From: Akkermansiaceae bacterium
GTDB taxonomy: Bacteria; Verrucomicrobiota; Verrucomicrobiia; Verrucomicrobiales; Akkermansiaceae
Reading direction: 5' to 3'
Length of the DNA stretch: 32,803 bases
Assembly: GCA_029252325.1 (NCBI GenBank)
Contig: JAQXBQ010000080.1
Coordinates: 1-32,803 of the forward strand
Shown: piece by piece, positions 19,001 through 27,995 of the stretch
How positions within the stretch are numbered: the first letter of the stretch is position 1
How the letters are laid out: every line of letters begins with the position of its first letter
Program-made: the position numbers and the translations under genes
The notes under the pieces: model-generated
Seen by the model: only the letters and a program-made list of their open reading frames with translations
Database searches by the model: none
Told to the model about the DNA's origin: nothing

Positions 19001-20859
19001 AGCCTCTTAGTAGCCAGTGCCAGATTCGGGCCAGCCCCCTCAAACACCGCCTTTGCAGCCTGATTACCGAGTGCGTGGCAGGCTTGGCAGGAGAACCCCT
19101 GCTGACCAACGAGTGTCTTGCCGGTGTTGATACTCTGGGCTTCGGCATCCTTTGGTTTACTGTGTTTGTCGCTGTGTTTTTCGCATACCCCGTAACTGTG
19201 CGCGAACCCGTGGGCGAGAGCTACTGCGCGTGAAGGCCATGCTGGCATCCGAGCCTGCAGCCACGGGCGCGTCTTCTCTGGCAAGTTCCCAGCAAACAAT
19301 CCCGCCATCCAGTCAGCACGCAGCTTGTGGCCGAAGTGATCCAGCATGGGTAGTTTCTCCGGTCCTTGGGAGTGGGCCTTCGAATCAGTGATGTCAATGT
19401 GGGCAACCTCCTCAACACGCATCATACGACCAGCATCCACACCATCGCGGCTGTGGCATGCCATACAGTTGAGGGATTGAAATTGGCGATGGGCGTACTC
19501 AGCCGAGTGATCTTGAAGCAGGGCCTTACTGAGCTTAGCGGAATTGACCTTATCCAGAGCTGTCAAATCAGTAGAGAAGCTTGGTGCTTTTTTCTCCGGG
19601 CTGCTCGGTGCCAGACAGCCACTCTTGGCTCCATGGGATGTGGCTTTGAGCATGCTTGTGAGGCTGCTGAACTTGGCTTGGTTCTGGTGCCCTGGCGCAT
19701 CGTGACAGTTCATACAGCCAGACTCAACAAGTAAGGTTTTGCCTGTTACGGCATCCCCCTTGGGGAGCGCTTTTAACTCAACTTGCTTTTTCAAACTCGT
19801 CAAGAAAGCAGCGAGGTCCGCAGCCTCCTGATGGCTGAGCTTGAAGTTAGGCATACGCGTTGCCGCGTGATGCTTGCCTGGGTTTTCCAGGAATGCGGTA
19901 AGTGCGTAACCTTGATATTTCTTGGAGATATTCACCAGCGGTATCCGCTCGCTGCTGCCTGTCTCATTCATGTCATGGCAGGCGTAACAGTTCAGAGCCT
20001 TGTAAAGCTTGGCACCTGTCTCCTTGTTACCTCGGTTGCCAGCCGTGGGCTTCTCAGCCTTTAGTGTTGCTAGGTAAGCGGCAATATCCGCTGATTTTTG
20101 GCTGGCATCAGCCCCGTGAAACAAGGCCGGCATAGGAGTCCCTGGACGATGTGTATGCGGGCTTTCGATCCAGCGTGCCACCCAACTTTCATTCAGCCTG
20201 CTACCGATTCCTGCAAGCGAAGGCCCCATCTCACTTGCCTCTGGCAGAGCGATGTTTTGCTCACTCTGGTGGCAGGCGTTGCACCTGTTCTCTGTGATGA
20301 GTTGGCGCTGAGCACGAACGAGACTGTGCTCTTTGCTAGGAAGTTGCGTGGCCTGCTTGAGAGCAGTTGTGGGAACAGGCTCCCAGCCAAAAGTGGAGGA
20401 TTTCCAGAACCAGCGCAACTGGGCCACTCCGGACTTGGGTGGCGTCAATGTGATGCTCACCGGGTGGACACCTGCGGCGAGTGTCATCGACGGCGAGGGT
20501 TTGTTCAGTTGAGCAAGCAAGTCCACACTATCGATTTGCAGTGAGCCCATGCCCGCGCCGCGAAGTTCAAAGTGATAATCGTCCTTAGCTGGCACCACCA
20601 GTTGGGTCTGCCAGCGAGCCTTCCAAGCCGTGCCCGATGGCGTGAGTGCTGATGGGGCTGCATCTCCTTTGCCATAGAAGGCGGGCAAACGGTCCGCCCT
20701 GCTGTCGAGAACTTGTCCGCTGCTGGCATCAAGAAAATCGGCAGTAACAGGCAGCGTGGCTTGATCTTGTGCTTGAACAAAACCCGACAGCATGAAGATA
20801 GCGGCGAGTATGTTATTGAAGAATGTATTGTGTGTCTTGCCTGTATTGTTGGAGTTCAT
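16018..20859 (-). CDS. Giant exported multiheme cytochrome c / PA14 / DUF6797-like / beta-propeller protein
   Basis: 1613 aa; signal peptide; five CXXCH motifs (CNACH, CYACH, CMNCH, CMACH, CQACH); PA14-like segment YNFYVASDDGALLKINGKEVVNSWG; C-terminal half similar to the 7601..10234 product; ATGA overlap with the downstream DUF1080 gene. Confidence 0.88.
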   Translation of the reverse strand: MNSNNTGKTHNTFFNNILAAIFMLSGFVQAQDQATLPVTADFLDASSGQVLDSRADRLPAFYGKGDAAPSALTPSGTAWKARWQTQLVVPAKDDYHFELRGAGMGSLQIDSVDLLAQLNKPSPSMTLAAGVHPVSITLTPPKSGVAQLRWFWKSSTFGWEPVPTTALKQATQLPSKEHSLVRAQRQLITENRCNACHQSEQNIALPEASEMGPSLAGIGSRLNESWVARWIESPHTHRPGTPMPALFHGADASQKSADIAAYLATLKAEKPTAGNRGNKETGAKLYKALNCYACHDMNETGSSERIPLVNISKKYQGYALTAFLENPGKHHAATRMPNFKLSHQEAADLAAFLTSLKKQVELKALPKGDAVTGKTLLVESGCMNCHDAPGHQNQAKFSSLTSMLKATSHGAKSGCLAPSSPEKKAPSFSTDLTALDKVNSAKLSKALLQDHSAEYAHRQFQSLNCMACHSRDGVDAGRMMRVEEVAHIDITDSKAHSQGPEKLPMLDHFGHKLRADWMAGLFAGNLPEKTRPWLQARMPAWPSRAVALAHGFAHSYGVCEKHSDKHSKPKDAEAQSINTGKTLVGQQGFSCQACHALGNQAAKAVFEGAGPNLALATKRLRLGYYDQWMHYPQRFDAATIMPRYATNGVSPLKQYYDGDANKQFEAIYNYLRDVAGKTQVGMAPGLIGEYFRLRDGMAISPDIAASEKPWLVRVDAQVNFAKTKKGFYGLKLSDRFVARWRGTITAPKDGTYNFYVASDDGALLKINGKEVVNSWGPRSYSESSGKIELSAGQHEIELTYLELTGEQGCTLSWRPPGGNRPVIPASQFSHSKAAYEAIAWDPKPWEKAADIINPYGKFYDVGIPKQYGTLVGAPFRISKDSRGNNDVFRAHALPLSEDGNVGVVFDTDTMRLAATFNHGGIKFEGLPFTGAHGSFPSFSVPPLTSTGSVPGWSSADGNMSDPRLSETNHYPPLGPLPKDWAHFKGAYRSGEKVVFHYTVGQTKVLEHYFLKSNKDEPAVIARFIELAGHDKPLTLILADAPANSEQVDAMTLRLGEAHVHVLDAPDGATVSLQDGQARLAIPAGSSSQTMEILYAEGADFVGISPSDISLAALCQGGPAQWPEIISATGEVAEDSASAYVVDRVVLPDKNPYTGPLRVAAFDFFADGTTAAVCTWDGDVWIVENVDETLQNLKWKLFARGIHEPLGLKIVDEKVYTVSDDQITRFHDFNKDGEADYYENFNNDWQLTSGFHAFAFDLVTDKEGNFYFALGMPVRSGGRGFERVGEHHGTILKVSKDGSKLSKYASGFRAPNGIGISPDGQVTSGDNEGTYVPRSPLNWIKEGGFYGVVDSYDKRAELKSTAFNEELRLGREEHREASEEPKPLAWFSKKVDNSGGGQVWVTSDRWGPLKGELLHGSYGKSTLYLVLKEEIEGQMQGGVVKIPVQLNSSNMRMRFNERDGQLYVMGLKGWQTNAGHRSSFDRVRHTGKPIDLPTGLEVKTDGIVLSFSEVLDEASANLAENYSLKAADIYWCKEYGSQEFRINQRDKPLGRKKKGWTSLKVTKAELLDDGKSVKITIDALVPAHMLELNHNIQTKDGRPLKAAIHHTIHKLKQP

Positions 20860-20949
20860 GCAATGCTATATTCGTGTGAATCAATACCTATACGTAGAGG
20901 AATGCGCGGTTTTGCCGAGGAAATTATAATTACTGGTTTGGATCTTACC

Positions 20950-20993
20950 CATAAATCACCCACTAAAGATATCATCTCTATGAATGATTTATG
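20950..20993. promoter_or_regulatory. Inverted repeat CATAAATCA ... TGATTTATG in divergent intergenic region
   Basis: 9-bp perfect arms at 20950-20958 and 20985-20993 separated by 26 bp. Confidence 0.3.
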
Positions 20994-21066
20994 CACAAAG
21001 GCAAGTCATCGATGGAGTCGGTAAACAGGTTTGCCATGAATACATATTTTGCCTAGTTTCTCATCT

Positions 21067-24000
21067 ATGACGCTAAGCCAGAGACAACGATTCGTGTGTG
21101 TCGCTCTTTTTCTGTTTGTTTCAGGATTTTGCAGCCTTGCTTATCAGGTTGTCTGGCTGCGGGAATTCCGGCTGGTCTTCGGAGGATCAACCTTGGCCGC
21201 ATCTGCCGTGCTTGCTGTCTTCATGGGAGCTCTTGGTTTAGGCAGCTGGATTCTGGGTCGAAAGGCAGACGAGAGTGGCAGGCCCGGCCGGTTTTACGCC
21301 ATCATCGAAGCTCTGATCGGATTGAGCGTTATTATCAGTCCACTGTTGCTCATTTTTGGTCAAAAACTCTACTACACAACTGGCGGCATTCAATCACTGG
21401 GCTGGCTCGCTGTCGCTCTACAAATGCTTATTACCATCCTTGTGATTGCTACTCCTTGCTTCTTGATGGGGGGCACACTTCCCGCTGCCATTCGCCTGAT
21501 TCAGACAGATCAAGATGAAGTCCGCAGCTCAAGTGCGCTGTTGTATGGCATGAATATTGCCGGAGCTACGGCAGGTGCCTTCATCGTTAACTTCTATTGG
21601 CTTGAGGCCTTAGGCAACACCAAGTCGCTGGTAATTGCGGCAGGCATCAACATACTGCTGGCTGCTGCTGCCATCATCACCTTGGCAAGACACCAGTCAA
21701 CTCAGGCACCACCATCGACCAGCTCCCCGCATGAAAAAGAACCTAATACCTGGCTCCTCTACTTGGTCACTTTTGTCAGCGGCTTCACATTCTTCGTTCT
21801 AGAGCTGCTTTGGTTCCGATCATCCATCCCCCTGCTGGGTGGCTCAGTGTATAATTTTGGCCTTATCCTCGTTGTTGTCTTAGTGGGAATGAGCTTAGGC
21901 GGACTACTTTATTCATTGCTCATCAAGTATGTAAAGCCGAGCTACTCATTGTTAGCCATTGTATCTGCACTACTAGCATTCGCCATGGCAGCCCCTTACA
22001 TATGGGGCGACAGCTTCGTGCGCTTGTGTAAAGTTCTCCAAGCTGGCTACCTTGGCTACCCACTTGATGACAAACTATGGGTATGGTTTTTTATTGCAGG
22101 TTTCATCGCACTGCCAGCCTCTCTGATGGCGGGGGTTCAGTTTCCTCTGATCCTATCGCTCGTTGGCAAAGGAAAAAATGGAGTAGGTCAACAAACCGGC
22201 CGCGTCTATGCGTTCAATACCACAGGTGCCGTCATTGGATCCATTCTCGGTGGCTTTGTTTTAATCCCTCAACTCAGCATCAATCATACATGGGCTTTCA
22301 TGGTGATAGCTACCATCGCTGTCACCATAACACTCTCAATCATTGCTATATGGCAGCGCACAAAAATTGGGGGCATCACTGCACTTGCAACATCAGGAGT
22401 TACCCTCTTACTGGTTTTTCAAAGCTCAGGTCTCACACCCTATTGGTTACAAAACCCGATTGGCTTTGGTAGAACTTCATTCAAACAGCACCAAACTTTA
22501 GTAAACTTCGAAAACGAAAAGCGGGATTTCCATGACTCAACCGTATACCATTATGACGGCCGAGAATGCTCTGGTTCACTTAATCTCGATAATGACCTCT
22601 CACTTCTCAACAATGGAAAATCAGACGGCACAGCGCTGAATGATGCTGGCTCACAAGTCATGTGTAGCCTGCTCCCTGCCATTCTCCACCATGGTGAGCC
22701 AAAAAATGCATGTGTTATAGGATTGGGAACCGGGATGTCTGCTGGTTGGCTTGCCGAAGTCGAGAGCATCGAAAGCGTCGATGTTTTTGAATTAGAGCCA
22801 CACCTCATACATTGCGCATCTCATTATGCTTCATTTACTTTTGACGTAACCAATCGACCAAAAGTGAATATCATTCTTGGTGATGCACGTGAAAGCCTGT
22901 TAGCACTAAAAAACAAAAAATACGATGTCATCGTATCAGAGCCTTCGAATCCACAACGCGCTGGAGTTGCCAACCTCTACACGCAAGAATATTACCAAAC
23001 GGTATCTGCAAAGATGAATGCGGATGGCGTATTCTCACAATGGTTGCAATCATATGAAATCAAGCTAGAGAGCGTGCACTTAATTCTCGCCACACTTCGC
23101 TCAGTTTTCCCACAAGTATGCATGTATCAAACAATGGGCAGTGATATCGTTTTTATCTGCTACAAAGAGAGAAAGGCACTGCCAGTAAAACCCATACGCA
23201 AAAAACTCAATCAACATCCCTACAAACTGGGAATAACAAGGTCATGGGGAACACATTCCATCGAGGGCCTTCTTGCACATAGCGTGGCCAACTCAGCTTA
23301 TGTCACGAAACTTGCGAGTCGCCTCACTCAAATCAATAAAGATGATCGCAACCTACTCGAGTTCCAAGCCGCAAGGAGTGGCGGCTCTAACTACAAAAAC
23401 CCGTTACCCATAATACTCGAGGACACTATCAATAAGGGAATGATGGTCGAGGGGCTGGATGCTAGCATCAGCTCAGTGCTATTCGACTACTCGATGGCGT
23501 TCACTGCGAAATCACTGGGGAGAAATCCGTCTGCATGGGAGGATGCCTCATGGTTCGACAGCGAAGCCGCGACTCGAAGAGCCAAGCTTTGCAGACAACT
23601 CGTCGAAACAGTCAGAAGAAAACCCAACCTTATTTTTGAAGCTCTTAATCCACAAGAAGAGTCAATTTGGGCTCGCGCCCTTGCCCGAGCAGGTAATAAA
23701 AAGTGTCTTGAAGTCTGCGAAAATTTTAAAGACCGCATGCCACTGGATTACCGAATCACGCGCATTGAATATTTCTGGGTGTCTAACAACACCGTATTGG
23801 AAGACCTCGAGATCGTCGAACTACTCAAAGCACTTAGAAACACAACCTGGCAACTACCCAACTTCTTGGATATCGAAGTTTGCCTGAAGATGATCAACGA
23901 GAGGCTAATCAAATCAAAAGATCGACTCAAAGGGCGTGAGACCGAAATGCTCGCACTCATCGCAAAACCTTTCGACACCGAATTGATGAACAACGAAAGG

Positions 24001-24195
24001 TTACTCCTTCGTTACAGCCTAGCATCACGCCTAGAAAATGAGGCCCTACTACCAATAATGTTAGAAATGGAGCCGCACTTCCCACTAGGCAACAGAAAAA
24101 TACTAGCAAAAAGGCTAGAAGTCTACCGCGAGCTCAAGCACCCCAACCTACCTCAAGCTGAGCAAGATTGGGATTTCTTCACCAAGTGGAACTAA
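21067..24195 (+). CDS. Fused multi-TM membrane protein / spermidine synthase-like methyltransferase-fold protein
   Basis: About 1040 aa; many TM helices in the first half; then VIGLGTGMSAGWLAEVESIESVDVFELEPHL and VIVSEPSNPQRAGVANLYTQEYY; alternative TTG start at 21049 in the track. Confidence 0.85.
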   Translation: MTLSQRQRFVCVALFLFVSGFCSLAYQVVWLREFRLVFGGSTLAASAVLAVFMGALGLGSWILGRKADESGRPGRFYAIIEALIGLSVIISPLLLIFGQKLYYTTGGIQSLGWLAVALQMLITILVIATPCFLMGGTLPAAIRLIQTDQDEVRSSSALLYGMNIAGATAGAFIVNFYWLEALGNTKSLVIAAGINILLAAAAIITLARHQSTQAPPSTSSPHEKEPNTWLLYLVTFVSGFTFFVLELLWFRSSIPLLGGSVYNFGLILVVVLVGMSLGGLLYSLLIKYVKPSYSLLAIVSALLAFAMAAPYIWGDSFVRLCKVLQAGYLGYPLDDKLWVWFFIAGFIALPASLMAGVQFPLILSLVGKGKNGVGQQTGRVYAFNTTGAVIGSILGGFVLIPQLSINHTWAFMVIATIAVTITLSIIAIWQRTKIGGITALATSGVTLLLVFQSSGLTPYWLQNPIGFGRTSFKQHQTLVNFENEKRDFHDSTVYHYDGRECSGSLNLDNDLSLLNNGKSDGTALNDAGSQVMCSLLPAILHHGEPKNACVIGLGTGMSAGWLAEVESIESVDVFELEPHLIHCASHYASFTFDVTNRPKVNIILGDARESLLALKNKKYDVIVSEPSNPQRAGVANLYTQEYYQTVSAKMNADGVFSQWLQSYEIKLESVHLILATLRSVFPQVCMYQTMGSDIVFICYKERKALPVKPIRKKLNQHPYKLGITRSWGTHSIEGLLAHSVANSAYVTKLASRLTQINKDDRNLLEFQAARSGGSNYKNPLPIILEDTINKGMMVEGLDASISSVLFDYSMAFTAKSLGRNPSAWEDASWFDSEAATRRAKLCRQLVETVRRKPNLIFEALNPQEESIWARALARAGNKKCLEVCENFKDRMPLDYRITRIEYFWVSNNTVLEDLEIVELLKALRNTTWQLPNFLDIEVCLKMINERLIKSKDRLKGRETEMLALIAKPFDTELMNNERLLLRYSLASRLENEALLPIMLEMEPHFPLGNRKILAKRLEVYRELKHPNLPQAEQDWDFFTKWN

Positions 24196-24224
24196 CTACT
24201 TTCTGGACTCTGCTGGGCAGCCGC

Positions 24225-26054
24225 TTAAAGACCGGCTTCGGCCTTACGTGCCTTTTCAGCGCGCTTGCGTTCGTGCGGATCAAGGATACGCTTACGTAAT
24301 CTCAAGTGACTTGGCGTTGCCTCAAGAAGCTCATCACCAGCAATATATTCAATAGCCCGCTCGAGTGACATCTTAATGGGAGGCGCTAAACCTACCGTGA
24401 TCCCCTTAGTTGCAGAACGGTGGTTGGTAAGACTCTTTGCCTTGACCGGGTTTACCGGAAGATCATCCTTGCGTGGGTTTTCACCGATGATCTGCCCTTC
24501 ATAAACTTCATCACCAGGAGCCACAAAAAGTTTACCCCGCTCCTCAAGAGGCAGCAGCGAGTAGGCCATCGCGGTGCCCGTGCTCATGCTGACTAGAGTT
24601 CCCGTATTGCGCGTAGTAATCTCACCACAGTGTGGCGCATATTCCTTAAACAAGTGAGACATGACGCCGTGGCCACTGGTAAGGTTCAATAGTTCAAACT
24701 CAAAGCCAATCAGACCACGTGTGGAAATAGTTGCCTCAATCGTCGCACCGTGGGCATTGCTACCCATATCTTCGATACGCGCACGGCGGTTGGCCAAAGT
24801 TTTCATCACACCCCCTGTGTATTCTTCTGGCACCTCCACAAAGAGGGTCTCAAAAGGCTCCTCGACTCCGCCGTTTTCTCCTTTTTGGGTAATCACCATA
24901 GGGCGTGAAACAAGCATCTCATAATCTTCACGGCGCATCGTCTCAACCAATACCGCGATCTGCATCGCTCCTCGAGCAGCAACCTCAAATACCCCCGCTT
25001 GATCGGTATCCGACACCTCGATCGAGACGTTTGTTTTTACCTCACGTAACAGGCGATCACGAATAGCACGTGATGTCACATGCTTACCCTCACGGCCTCC
25101 GTATGGGCCGTCGTTAATGGAAAACTGCATCTGCACAGTGGGTGGATCAATCGACACAAAAGGAAGCGCCTCTGCTTCAGGATCAGCTGAGAGCGTCTCG
25201 CCAATATCGATATCTTCAAATCCTGCCACGCCAACGATGTTACCGGCAACCCCCTCAGCAGATTCTTGATTGGAGAGACTACTGTATTCGAACACCTTAG
25301 TTACCTTACCTCGCTCGGACTTACCCTCCTTGGTTAGACGAAAAATGCTATCGCCCTTTTTCACAGAACCACTCTGCACCTTACCCAGTGCAACTCGACC
25401 AACATAATCATCCCATGAGATGTTTGATGCCAGCATTTTAAAGGGTGCCTGTGGATCAGAATCAGGTGCAGAGACATGCTCGACGATTGTTTCAAGCAGA
25501 GGAATCACATCCTTCTGCTCATCATCCAGAGACTTCACAAAAAATCCATTCTTAGCTGAGCCATAGACGAAGGGAGCTTCAAACTGCTCCTCGTTCGCTT
25601 CAAGCTCAAGGAAAAGCTCAAGCACACGATCATGAACACCAGCAGGATCAGAATGTTCGCGGTCGATTTTATTGACGACAACAATCGGAGTTAAGCCCTG
25701 CTGAAGTGCCTTCCGAAGAACGAATCGAGTCTGCGCTTGAGGCCCATCATGAGCATCAACGAGCAGCAATACTCCATCAACCATCTTCATCACCCGCTCT
25801 ACCTCACCGCCAAAGTCTGCGTGACCCGGAGTATCAACGATGTTGACCGTGTATTCACCCCACTTCACCGAGGTGTTCTTCGCCTTAATGGTAATGCCTT
25901 TTTCCCTCTCAAGATCCATCGAGTCCATGGCGCGCTCGCCGGCTTGCTGGTGATCACTGTATGCTCCACCGGCCTTGAGTAACTCATCCACAAGAGTGGT
26001 CTTGCCGTGGTCGACGTGGGCAATGATGGCGATATTTCGAATGTTATCTGTCAT
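24225..26054 (-). CDS. typA: GTPase TypA/BipA
   Basis: 609 aa; NIAIIAHVDHGKTTLVDELLKAGG, DTPGHADFGGEVERV, NKIDREHSDP, GLIGFEFELLNLTSGHGVM. Confidence 0.97.
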   Translation of the reverse strand: MTDNIRNIAIIAHVDHGKTTLVDELLKAGGAYSDHQQAGERAMDSMDLEREKGITIKAKNTSVKWGEYTVNIVDTPGHADFGGEVERVMKMVDGVLLLVDAHDGPQAQTRFVLRKALQQGLTPIVVVNKIDREHSDPAGVHDRVLELFLELEANEEQFEAPFVYGSAKNGFFVKSLDDEQKDVIPLLETIVEHVSAPDSDPQAPFKMLASNISWDDYVGRVALGKVQSGSVKKGDSIFRLTKEGKSERGKVTKVFEYSSLSNQESAEGVAGNIVGVAGFEDIDIGETLSADPEAEALPFVSIDPPTVQMQFSINDGPYGGREGKHVTSRAIRDRLLREVKTNVSIEVSDTDQAGVFEVAARGAMQIAVLVETMRREDYEMLVSRPMVITQKGENGGVEEPFETLFVEVPEEYTGGVMKTLANRRARIEDMGSNAHGATIEATISTRGLIGFEFELLNLTSGHGVMSHLFKEYAPHCGEITTRNTGTLVSMSTGTAMAYSLLPLEERGKLFVAPGDEVYEGQIIGENPRKDDLPVNPVKAKSLTNHRSATKGITVGLAPPIKMSLERAIEYIAGDELLEATPSHLRLRKRILDPHERKRAEKARKAEAGL

Positions 26055-26159
26055 AGCTGTAAGGTAATTCTTCCTGCCATCTTGAAATTGGGCTGGAAAG
26101 GACGCGGAGACTCCTTGATTTTAAGGAAATTGCAATCACGAATTACCAACAGGGGCAGC

Positions 26160-27434
26160 TTATGCCCCCGCGTAGGCACTAGACACCTCTTCTGCAATGA
26201 TCTTGATACCCTCGTGAACCGTGCGCTCATCCATCGTAAAGGTCATTCGAATACATTCGTGCCGATGCTGCCACACACCTACATCATCATCCCCGAAGAA
26301 GAAGTAGTGCCCTGAAACAATCAACACTCCACGCTTCTTAAGGCGTTCATAGAGCTCGCTCGAGCTGATGGGCATATCCTCAAACCATAGCCAAAGAAAC
26401 AACGCCCCCTCACTAAGATGAACACGATACGGCAGCGAATCATCGAACTCCTCAGCTACCCAAGCACGCGCTTGGCGTGATTTGTCGACATAATAAGGCC
26501 GAACGACTTCACTACTGAGCTTCAAGATCTCACCGCTGCGAATCAATGGCTCCATAATCGCCTGCCCTATGTTACCGTTAGCAAGTCCGACAATGGCACT
26601 CATCGAGGATACCGCAGCCGCTATCTCCTCGTTTGCAATCACAATGCCTGTGCGCGTACCTGGTAGCCCTATCTTCGATAAGCTCAGGGTGAGAATCGTA
26701 TGTTCATTCCATACGGGCGTCGCTTCAGTAAAAATAATATTGGGGAATGGGGCCCCGTAAGCATTGTCAATAATGAGCGGAATATCATGCTCGCGGGCCA
26801 GATCACTGAGATGAGAAATCTCCTCATCGGTCAGCACATTGCCAGTTGGGTTCGTGGGGCGCGACACACAAATAGCTGCAACATCGCTATCGACGCGTAA
26901 GTTTTCAAAATCGACACCATACTTAAAGTCATGGTCTCCTATCTTTTGAATCAAAGGTTTGCAGGCGCGGAAAAGATCCTCACCAACTGACTGATTGGAA
27001 TAACCAATATATTCGGGAACGAGCGGCAGTAAAATTTTCTTACGTGATCCATCTTCAAACTTTCCAGCCAACGCGTTAAAGAGAAAAAAGAAAGCTGTTT
27101 GGCCTCCCGGAGTGATTGCAATATTTTTGGCACTAATCTCCCAACCAAAACTTTCTTTGAACAAAGCTGCCACGGCATCGAGGAACAGCGGATTACCCCG
27201 TGGCGGATCATAGTTGGAGAGCATTTTTTCCAATCCCCCAGCGGATGCCATAATTTCCTCAAGCCTCCTGCGCCACAAGGCGTTGACCTCAGGAATGTGG
27301 GCTGGCTGACCACCACCTAGCATGCGCACATCAGGCCCACCTGATACCAGCGCATTGCCAAGGTCATCCATTAGCTCCTCAATACCACTGCCCATACAGA
27401 GGCGTTGGCCAAACTCGGAAAATTGCTCACTCAT
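26160..27434 (-). CDS. avtA: Valine--pyruvate transaminase (class I/II PLP aminotransferase)
   Basis: 424 aa; SGIEELMDDLGNALVSGGPDVRMLGGGQPAHIPEVNALW, SRPTNPTGNVLTDEE, SLSKIGLPGTRTGIVIA. Confidence 0.9.
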   Translation of the reverse strand: MSEQFSEFGQRLCMGSGIEELMDDLGNALVSGGPDVRMLGGGQPAHIPEVNALWRRRLEEIMASAGGLEKMLSNYDPPRGNPLFLDAVAALFKESFGWEISAKNIAITPGGQTAFFFLFNALAGKFEDGSRKKILLPLVPEYIGYSNQSVGEDLFRACKPLIQKIGDHDFKYGVDFENLRVDSDVAAICVSRPTNPTGNVLTDEEISHLSDLAREHDIPLIIDNAYGAPFPNIIFTEATPVWNEHTILTLSLSKIGLPGTRTGIVIANEEIAAAVSSMSAIVGLANGNIGQAIMEPLIRSGEILKLSSEVVRPYYVDKSRQARAWVAEEFDDSLPYRVHLSEGALFLWLWFEDMPISSSELYERLKKRGVLIVSGHYFFFGDDDVGVWQHRHECIRMTFTMDERTVHEGIKIIAEEVSSAYAGA

Positions 27435-27486
27435 AGTATGGGCTCTGGTAATAAATCTAGAGAAGCATCTGTCTTCGACGCTAAAC

Positions 27487-27963
27487 CTACTCTGCTGGCC
27501 TGCTAGGATCGGTCAATCCTGGACCAATATCTGGCACAAGCTGTTCGTTACTATTAGGTAGTTTCGGTGCATTTCTTGGCGAATTTCTCCGCGAACGCTT
27601 TTCCCCGAGCATGATAGATGGCACATACCCCACTGCGCCGGTATCAATGAGCTCCACTTTGACATAGACCCCTTTGACGGAAACCACCTTCACATCGGTG
27701 TAGTTGGGCAATATTCTATCTGGTTGATCTTCGATACTCGGGTAGCTGCTAAAAAACACAGAGCTAGGGGATATCGTCTGCAAATAACGCCCGGGGATAA
27801 TCTCTGGGCCATACATTTCCGGATCATCAGTCGGAATAGCCCGCGGCGGCCCGAACCTACCATCACCAGCTCTATTCGTTGACTGGTAGGCATTATTACA
27901 ACTTACCATATTAAAGCAAAGTACTACTGATGCGGATAGCAGCACAAATCGAGATGACTTCAT
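27487..27963 (-). CDS. SH3-like domain lipoprotein
   Basis: MKSSRFVLLSASVVLCFNMVSCNNAYQS (lipobox-like MVSC) from ATG at 27963, in frame with the longer track ORF; VKVVSVKGVYVKVELIDTGAVGYVPSIML resembles an SH3 segment. Confidence 0.65.
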   Translation of the reverse strand: MKSSRFVLLSASVVLCFNMVSCNNAYQSTNRAGDGRFGPPRAIPTDDPEMYGPEIIPGRYLQTISPSSVFFSSYPSIEDQPDRILPNYTDVKVVSVKGVYVKVELIDTGAVGYVPSIMLGEKRSRRNSPRNAPKLPNSNEQLVPDIGPGLTDPSRPAE

Positions 27964-27995
27964 AATGAACACTGTGCCCCCGCCTACCAAGATGG

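Noticed and set aside
26152-26168. Possible hairpin GGGGCA-GCTTA-TGCCCC at the avtA stop
   Set aside because: Only a 6-bp stem, overlaps the stop codon and has no T-tract on the minus strand; not called a terminator.
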